Below, piece after piece: positions 56,208 to 64,000 of a stretch of DNA of 64,000 nucleotides. The notes under the pieces were generated by a model. That model was not told the DNA's origin and did not search any database. It was given only the letters and a program-made list of their open reading frames with translations. The number at the start of each line of letters is the position of its first letter. The stretch's first letter is position 1. A program made the position numbers and the translations under genes. Origin of the DNA: Litomosoides sigmodontis (Eukaryota; Nematoda; Chromadorea; Rhabditida; Onchocercidae); contig OY718804.1 of NCBI GenBank assembly GCA_963070105.1, positions 1,794,772-1,858,771 on the forward strand, read 5' to 3'.

Positions 56208-57936
56208 ATTTTTACACAGTATCATGTAAAATAGTTTTTCTAAGATATTGTATTTTGAGGTACTGTATTTAAGGATACTGTATGTATTGTTTCTGTTTTG
56301 TTTCCTTTCTTTTTTTTGTAGCGTATTTAAGGAAATGATGTGAATCTGATATGTGGAAATGTTTAAATTGTTCAAATATCATGTTTTTGTGTTTTTGAAA
56401 TTTTGCTTTAAATTTTAATATCCTTTAATTTTTCTTTTTTTTTCGCTACATGCTTATTTTAGTGGTAATAAATTGTAAACATATTTCAGTTTTGAGAAAT
56501 TAATGCTTTAAAAAACTTGTTTGGAATTTTGTTTCTTACATGCATAATTGAGATTTTTTTTTGCTTACTCTTTTTTTTCAACGGTATACTTAACTGATGT
56601 AGATATTATGTCTAAAATTTTACACTTTAATTCAACGTTTACGCCTTAATTGCATGAATTTTGATACTTATTTTGCAAAATTTGAACCAATTGCGGTTTT
56701 TTTTCTAATTAAGGGCGGATTATTTTAATTGCTGCATCATTTTTAATTGATATTACTCCTAGTACTTTTATCTTCCCGCACATTCTGTGCTTTTTTATTC
56801 TGTTTTGCTTAAAAAAACATTTTTAATGCGCATTTTAATCATCTTATGATGTCGTTATCAATAATGTGATTTAAAATTCAAATGAAATTTTTATCAATGT
56901 TACAATTTCAAATTAAATTAGAGCGCTTTGATACATACAAATTGCCAATTGTCAATTTTGCAACCAAAAAATTGCTCATAATTATTATATGGGCAGTAAT
57001 TAATGTACATGCTGAACTTTGGAAAACGTAATAAACCAGATGAAAAGTGACTGAAATCTCAAATTTAAGCTAAAAATTTGTGATTCTGTTGAGACGCACG
57101 CTATTTCGTAGCGCGACCAAACAAAAGGATTTCATAGCGCGAAACTGGTTTAATTTTCAGGGTGTGGTACGTAAATTCGTTTAGTTGGCGGGGTTTCGGT
57201 TTTGTGTTGAAATGTGAGGGGGACGTTGTTTTAGGTGACGTAGAAGGACGGGGTGGATGCTATTTTAGACATTAATAGGAAATTATTAAAAGAATCGGAG
57301 TTAATTTATTTATTGAAACGATGTTATTCGTTACTTTTATGCGCGTAGTGAAGTTATTTGTTATGTTACGTGGTGGATTTGAGTGTGTTAATTTACAGAC
57401 AAAAGGCTTATTTTTTTTACTGATACCTTTTTCTTTTATGCACACGGTGAGATTATTTGTTATGTGGTGGATTTGTTCATGGAGGTGTCAAAAGGTCGCA
57501 TTGAGAGGTGTGAAGGATGGAGAGGTGATAGTGATTGATAGGAGTATCGGAGTGCATTTAAGTAGAGAATAGAAGAAGCTTGTGACTTGTAGCGAGGTGA
57601 CAGATGGATATGAAAGTTAACAGAGCTTTTGGTTTCTTTGTTTTTGAATTAGTACTGAAATGCGGAATGATATTTCAAATTTGGTAAAGGGAAAGTTAAG
57701 TAACCCTATTTTCTTCATTATCTTAGCAGTGCTTTTCACTCATTCCTTTTTTATTTTGTATTTGTTCGGAAATTTGGATATTTATTCTAGCCTCGATTAT
57801 GATATCCAGGTATTGATCTAGGTTGTGGGTATTACTTGGGATAGATGATATGCTAATATCTCAACTTTAATGAAATCTGTTTGAACTGTTATGAAAATTT
57901 TTCAGAATTAATGTTTGAAATAGAAACAAATTATAG
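56208..57936. other. Intergenic before PSMD5
   Basis: 3' UTR of the tetraspan-like gene, with an AATAAA at about 56466, then sequence without a recognised gene. From about 57060 to 57560 the composition is clearly richer in G and C (many GCG and GGTGG steps) and contains a diverged direct repeat of about 45 bp (57328-57376 and 57427-57472). The open frame at 57321-57572 comes from this segment and has no recognisable domain. Confidence 0.5.
57901..57936 (+). promoter_or_regulatory. Two alternative acceptors before PSMD5
   Basis: A strong acceptor (AATTTTTCAG) ends at 57905 and a weaker one (AAATTATAG) at 57936. Use of the first leaves a nine-codon upstream reading frame (57911-57940) that stops one base before the PSMD5 ATG; use of the second removes it. 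Confidence 0.45.
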
Positions 57937-57941
57937 ATAAG

Positions 57942-60900
57942 ATGCGAGATAATAACGCTGAAAGCAGTAATGAATTGCTGACAAGCGATACGTATGACAC
58001 TGATACGTTTTACGAAATGAAACAGCATTTATTAGCAGAACGCACAGAAACGAAAGCTATCGAAATGCTTCAGCAGCTGCTTTCTCATAATGTGGAGCAC
58101 ATTGACTGGTACATTTGTAAAACTTATATTGCTACGTGAGAACTTTTGGTTTTGCATAATATTTTTATGGAAAATAAAATGCTATGTTTATGATACTCTT
58201 CCTTTTATTGAGAGGCAAATTAATACCGTTCGTTGAAATGAATGAAGTGCCGAATTCATTGCTTACTGGTGCGTCTGACTTAAAAGTACTTCACAGAAAG
58301 TCAATTGTAAATAGTGAAGGTTATCATAGATGTGGGTAAGGGTCTCAGTAGTATGTTTTGTTTAAAGATGAGTGAAAAATATATGCAGTATGTTGCATAA
58401 TAAGTATATATTGAAGTATTAGAAATGCTTGCAGGGATGCATTTCCGGATTTACGAGACTTGATACTTTGCATCCTTGATACTATTGGCATAGTTTCTTT
58501 AACTGAGAAACTCCAAATTTTGGTTTTAAATGGAATAAATAATAGCCATCCGAAAGTTGTTGACATGCTTGCCGACTATTACATACGACATATCGATGAA
58601 GTCTATGAAATGCTTGCCAATTCACATATTGCTGTAACAATCGCATTTGCACGTCGAATTTGTGATTTCGATTGTTCTGGATCAATAGCTGTTGTATGTT
58701 TTTGCCTTCCTCTCAGAAAGATATTGTGGTAAAAATTTCTTTGGATTTTGAAAACATCACTTTTATATTATAGGACTTATGAAAATTTGTTAAAATCTCC
58801 AGACATCTTAGAATTTTGTTCAATATTTACCACATAACTTATACAAATCAGAGAATACAAGCGGGAGACAATATAGAGTTTGGAGGTGTGTAGGCTGGTT
58901 TCAAATTTCATGGCTATTCAACATATGTTTATTGTTTATTTTTTGGTATGTTGGTGTTGTTAATGCGCCTGATGATTCCTTTATGCCAAACACAATTTTG
59001 CCGATGATAGGACGTTCTAACCGACGTTGTACTAGGAAATTTAGCAATGTTAGAATTATTTTCAAATCAGCTAAAGGCATTCTACATCTTCAAATTGTAT
59101 TTACATGGCGTTGGAACAACTAGCTATATATGAGCTTTAAATAAGAGGTTCACAATATTAATCGCTTTGATGCCATACAGTGGTAATCCTTTCATGAACC
59201 CTTCATGCCATCTTTTTTAGCTGTTAACGCGTTTTGCATCACTGAAATTGGTGCAAGGTGAGCTACTGAATCAGCTGAATTTAAGTCGTGCTGAAGTTCG
59301 GTTTCGAATACATCAGGTTTATTTATAAGATATTTATTTATGACCTCTGTTTGGCTTACCTGCAAAAATATACTCTTATTTGTCCGTGAGAAGTCGAGTA
59401 AATTTTAACGAGAAGTCTATTCTGCTTTTTTGTAAATGAATCGCTATTTGTGTGGCGGGATAATAGAAGCTTCGTGATTTTCAAGACTCAATTTTGTCCT
59501 ACTGTTCTATGTCACAGAAAGCAATAATGTTGAGAGGAGGAAGCGCAATGGACTTCGAGTTTTTCTGCTGAAGTTTTTAAGGCTGTAATTTTACACTTAT
59601 TCAGGTAACAGCTTTGGTGATGAAGAACGGAAATGATTTGCATAAAATTGGAGATTTGATAAGCCGATTAGCGGAGGAACTTGAAGCTGCTGATATTTTA
59701 ATCCAGATTAATGCTGTGGAAATGTTTGCAGATGCCGCTTCTCAGTTAGTTTTTACTTGATAAGAGGAACCCTTGTTCGGTGTATTACCTGTGATTAAAG
59801 AATTTTCTATCATCCTTTCGAATTACCCAAACTTTCCACTCCGCATCTTACGGCATGTTTGATTTGAATAAAAAAAGTCGATCATGTTCTTTTCTCTCAC
59901 ACAGTCATCCATTTTTGTTTTCTTACGTATAAATTTTTCGATATTTCTCATTAAAAATGGACATTTGATTAATTTACTTTCTCAGTCAGCCTTCATTTTC
60001 AGTTCCGTATAGAAGTGTATAGGTTAGCAAAACCGTACGACTGTATAATTTACCATCTATATAAAGTAAATTGTAAATAAGTCAGTTCTCTACTTCATCA
60101 TTTTAAATATCCTTCTTTAGAAAAGCATCGACTGCGAAGTATTTGTTATCAACAGGGGTTGTTGCTCACCTCAACAAATTGCTTATTCATTGTGCGGAGC
60201 AGCCAGACGCAGGTTTTCTCTACCCGGGTATGTGCATATGTGTGTTACGAATAGTATTATAGTATAGTTCTCCGTATGAGTTGTCAATGTTAAAAATTTA
60301 CCCGGATAACTAAAGTGAGTGAACAGATTGTGGGAAAGTCGAAATGCGAATATATGCTAATTTAACAGTTATTTTATATCAACTCTTAACAAATTATCTC
60401 TTGCAGCTCTTATCAAGTTTTTTGGGCATCTTTCTGTGGCTAATGTGGAATGTTTGTCCCAGTTTCCGAAATTTCTGGAATCGTTATTTGATTTGATTTA
60501 TCACTTTGATCGATTGGACGCTTCATTGCGTCTTCTTGCTTTTGATACGCTTGGTGCTGTGGGATCAACTGATCGCGCTAAAAAATTTTTGGATGGACAG
60601 CACAATAACTGTACTAAGTTTTTATCGACTTTTTACGTGACCATGAAAGATTTGAAGATTTATAATTGTATTTCGCATCAATCTTATTCTTGCTGTTGAA
60701 AAAGTGGACGTGGGATCTTGTATTACCGCAAATTAGAGAGTTTGAATTCATTGTGTGTGAATGGTCGATATTCTACTTTTAGCGCAGTATGATATGAAGA
60801 GAGCAATGAGTGCTTTTGGTGTGGCTATTGCAAGTGGGCCAATAGATTTGCGAGTACGACATATAAATGCTTTGACAATGATGTTGGAGGTTAAAGATGC

Positions 60901-62074
60901 GATGGAGGTAATGATACACTTATTTTCGGCGGCAATCTTTAATTTAAGTTGTGGCGCAAAACGTTGAGTACGAATGTTGAATTTTTGTTTGAATTCACTG
61001 CTTCTATAATTCTTTTTGGAGGAAACTTTTATGCCGGCTGCTGTATTTATCATTACTGAAAAAAAAACGTCGAAAATTATTGATTAATACATTTTGGGAA
61101 TGGTTTTTCGATATGTATAGAGATTCTCAAACATTTTAATTAATAGTTAATATTGATATTGAGCAAATCTTATAAAAGAAAAATTGAACAAGTGGCACTT
61201 TTTCTTATTATACAATTGTATTTTATTGTTATTCAGAAAGTTGTATTTCAGAAGTGTTTTTTTTACACTTAAAACGAGTACTTATATTTGTAGGATGCGG
61301 ATGCAGATACAGTGGCACAGAAATGGTTTAATTGGCTTGGTGAAGCATTTCCGTCAATTATAATTTCTTATCTGACCAAACCATTCGACGATATTCGAAT
61401 ATCGTCATTACGATTACTTTTGTCACTTTTCGATCATAAATGGGCAATTCGCGTATTCTACAGCTCTTCTGGGTTTGCATTTTGTTAACACTGAATTGAT
61501 ATTGCTATATATTGAAGGCGGTTTATGGTGACTCTACTTAGCCTAACTGCATTTGTTAGATATTTACTGTTCAGTGAAATGCAAAATGTCCCAAGCAATG
61601 CTTGGGACTGTAGGATCATTTGTTTAAATCCAGATTGCCTTAGTGATGTGTGGAATTATTAGTGCTATTGAAGCTACTAACAGTCAGTGATCAACGAAAG
61701 GTCGTAAAAGTTGTTAGAAGTGTCTGGCAATATTTTTAGTATCGAAATGATAGTGTCGGAAATTTGGTTCGTCTCACTTACTACTAAAATTTCAGTGCTT
61801 CGCTCTGTGAAATATCTTAAATTTAGAAACACTTGGAAACAGAAATCTTTAAGGTATTTCAACGTAATTTTACAGCTTCATGGTATCTATTTTAAACCGA
61901 AGTACGGAAAGGAATGCCGATGGGAAGCAATGTAAATATGATGTCATTTGCAAACTTATCGATAGTGCAGATTCGATGATTTCGCCGGAAGACATGATCA
62001 GGCTGAAGATGTACCATCGTGAAGGAGCATTTTACGTTGAAAGGAATCCGCAGGTTGATATGGAAAATGACTGA
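57942..62074 (+). CDS. PSMD5: 26S proteasome regulatory subunit 5 (PSMD5/S5b)
   Basis: Nine coding exons: 57942-58135, 58435-58693, 59221-59316, 59605-59744, 60121-60227, 60407-60610, 60783-60907, 61294-61472 and 61876-62074 (TGA). Total 1503 nt, 500 residues (human PSMD5 has 504). Introns are GT-AG and phases agree. The protein is an all-helical HEAT/armadillo-type solenoid. The best landmarks are FLYPALIKFFGHLSV (human FYLPGFVKFFGNLAV), RLLAFDTLGAVGS, the KWFNWLGEAFP and SYLTKPFDDIRISSLRLL segments, HKWAIRVFYSSSGF, and the end KYDVICKLIDSADS with RLKMYHREGAFYVERN (human LRLRTYLSEGPYYVK). Known: PSMD5 is an assembly chaperone that holds the Rpt1-Rpt2-Rpn1 module of the 19S particle and is not part of the finished proteasome; yeast Hsm3 is its counterpart. 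The exon 6 donor is the weakest call: GTACTA at 60611 was preferred over GTGACC further down, because it fits the acceptor phase and family spacing. Confidence 0.9.
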
Positions 62075-62640
62075 TTTCAAAAAGTTGCATATTACATTTT
62101 TTTTTCTATCATTACTGCGATATGAATGACAGCTTGGTCGTTCATATTTTTACCGTTATTTTTTGTTGCAAATGGCTATTAGTTTGCAAAACTTTTTTTG
62201 AGGCGTACATAATTTTTGCTAACTTTAATTTCTTTTAACCTGTTGATTATGCTGATCGTTGTACCTAACTTTAGTACGCCTTTTTCTATAATATGATGCT
62301 CAACAGTGATGAGCTGTTTGCTGCACTTATATTTTAAAACATCTTGATAACTACTGCATGAATCTAATGTATTCTTGAAAATACAACACGAATCTAAAAC
62401 ACCTCCTGAGACATAGATATTTCCTCCAGGTTTTTGGTTACACTTGGGAACTTCAAAACGGATTGCATCATAACTCCAGCTCCATATCTTGTTAAGTAGA
62501 TTTCTGATGATGAAATGTAACTATTTGTTCGTGTCTCTAAATTGTTTATATTCATTTTTATGCATTTAAACAGTTCGTTTTCTTTCCGCTCATTTGTTTT
62601 GCTTTGTTTTCTATGCACAGCATCGGGAAAAGCTGAAATA

Positions 62641-62840
62641 TTATTTATTATTTGTTATTATTTATTATTATTATTTATTGTTGTTATCATTATCATCATC
62701 ATTACTGTCATCATTATCGTTATTATTGTCATTATCACCGTTATTTTCATTGTCATCACTACTATTATCATTATCATCATTATTATGAATATCATTATTA
62801 TTATCGTTATTATTGTTATTATTATTACCATTATTATTAT
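62641..62840 (+). repeat. Diverged (ATT)n repeat
   Basis: ATT triplets with frequent ATC, GTT and ACT changes; open in several frames for that reason. Confidence 0.85.
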
Positions 62841-62968
62841 AAATTATTTCAAACTATACTTTTACCATTCTTCAAAATCATGGCAAATACTTTTCGTGGA
62901 ATGTGTAATTAATTATCTGTCATCATTAGCTTTCAAATAATATCGGAGTTTGAAGACTGGCGTGAACT

Positions 62969-63010
62969 TTATGCAGAGAGGTCATTCGAGTTTATGACCT
63001 TTCTGCATAA
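62969..63010. other. 16-bp stem-loop
   Basis: TTATGCAGAGAGGTCA (62969-62984) and TGACCTTTCTGCATAA (62995-63010) pair with one G-T type mismatch around a 10-base loop. Function unknown. Confidence 0.75.
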
Positions 63011-63477
63011 AAACTTTTTCTAATTATGAAACTTTTTTTATTGAGAGCAGAGGGAACTTGACATGTTGCTTTGAGTGACCTACTTTCAGATAATGCTTTT
63101 TTGCATTGTGTGATATTCTGAAAAACAGTTGTTCATTGGTTTTTCTACTTGTAAATAGCTGCGGCCTTCTTCGGATGATACAAATTTTCTGGATCAATTA
63201 GAGATGTCATATGTAACACATTGTGCAGACTATTGGCAAATTTAGTTTTGCACTCTTAATTGGTATCCGATAGGGAACAGCTTATGCAGCAAAGGAAAAG
63301 GAAAGGCACCATTGCACGCTAGTGTTAGTAGAAAGTTTATGACTAAATGGAAAGGATTGAATTTCAGTTGTGTGAATGACAATTAGTACTTTCTTTCAGA
63401 GGCAATCGATTTTTTTCTTTTGTTCGGAGAATAAACGTTGTTAGTAGACGAAATGTCAACAAATGTTGATCGTTAAT

Positions 63478-63605
63478 AATGGCGATAGTAGTGGTAGTAG
63501 TGGCAGTGGTGGTGGTGGTCGTAGTGGTGGTGGTCGTGGCGGTGGCGATGGTGGTGGTGGTGGTAGTTGTTGGTGTTGGTTGGTTGGTATTGGATGATGG
63601 TGATG
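63478..63605. repeat. GGT/GTG-rich degenerate repeat
   Basis: Imperfect (GTG)n with GTA, GCG and GTT variants. Confidence 0.85.
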
Positions 63606-63705
63606 ATAGTGATGTTTGATTAGCAGCGGCAACATTCCACTACTAAGTGGTAGTTATGGTGAGGTAGTCATCATAGTGAGTGCCGAGGAGGATATTTTTA
63701 TATAG

Positions 63706-64000
<295 letters not shown>

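Noticed and set aside
57321..57572. 83-codon open frame before PSMD5
   Set aside because: It arises from a diverged direct repeat in a GC-richer island, and no domain or splice link to PSMD5 was found.
60611..60699. Extension of PSMD5 exon 6 to the donor GTGACC at about 60635
   Set aside because: It would lengthen a loop well beyond the family spacing and does not fit the stronger acceptor before 60783; the donor at 60611 gives a 500-residue protein close to the human length.

Overview
The window is nuclear DNA of a nematode. Very AT-rich intergenic and intronic sequence, short exons with TTTTCAG/TTTTAG acceptors, likely trans-splice acceptors just upstream of several start codons, and proteins closest to Caenorhabditis-type orthologues (recalled, not searched) all point that way. 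The long AT-rich introns and gene-poor spacing would suit a spirurid or filarial-like worm, but species level cannot be decided from this sequence. Nothing bacterial or viral was recognised.

Left edge, minus strand (1-5510): three conserved housekeeping genes in a row. These are the 5' end of ARL6/BBS3 (ciliary small GTPase, running off the window), EMC7 (ER membrane protein complex subunit) and ARPC4 (Arp2/3 complex 20 kDa subunit, arx-6 in C. elegans). EMC7 and ARPC4 could be reassembled exon by exon with consistent phases and family-typical lengths.

Centre (5511-41398): about 16 kb without a recognisable gene, rich in simple repeats (a TTG array with a 48-bp super-period, an AAT array with a 13-bp period, CA/TG pairs, a CCGG-cored degenerate repeat). 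It is followed on the plus strand by a 20-kb gene of 12 coding exons for a smoothelin-like protein of about 466 residues with one C-terminal calponin-homology domain. Its 61-nt exon 9 lies between an intronic (ATT)n array of about 0.6 kb and an intronic (AAT)n array of about 1.05 kb. These are reverse complements, so the pre-mRNA could fold around that exon; this is the most striking structure in the window.

Right part, plus strand: 41399-52921 is gene-poor and contains a dispersed repeat family (two inverted copies and one diverged direct copy), minisatellites and CA/TG hairpins. Then come a small four-transmembrane protein of unknown function (52924-56207), whose exon 2 splice donor has been tandemly duplicated, and a complete nine-exon PSMD5 (proteasome 19S assembly chaperone S5b, 57942-62074). 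The window ends in GGT-rich and (AGT)n repeats that run off the edge.

The genes do not form one pathway. They are mainly conserved cell-biological genes separated by repeat-rich sequence. All exon models were made by eye from reading frame, splice signals, phase continuity and remembered family sequences; no database search was run.
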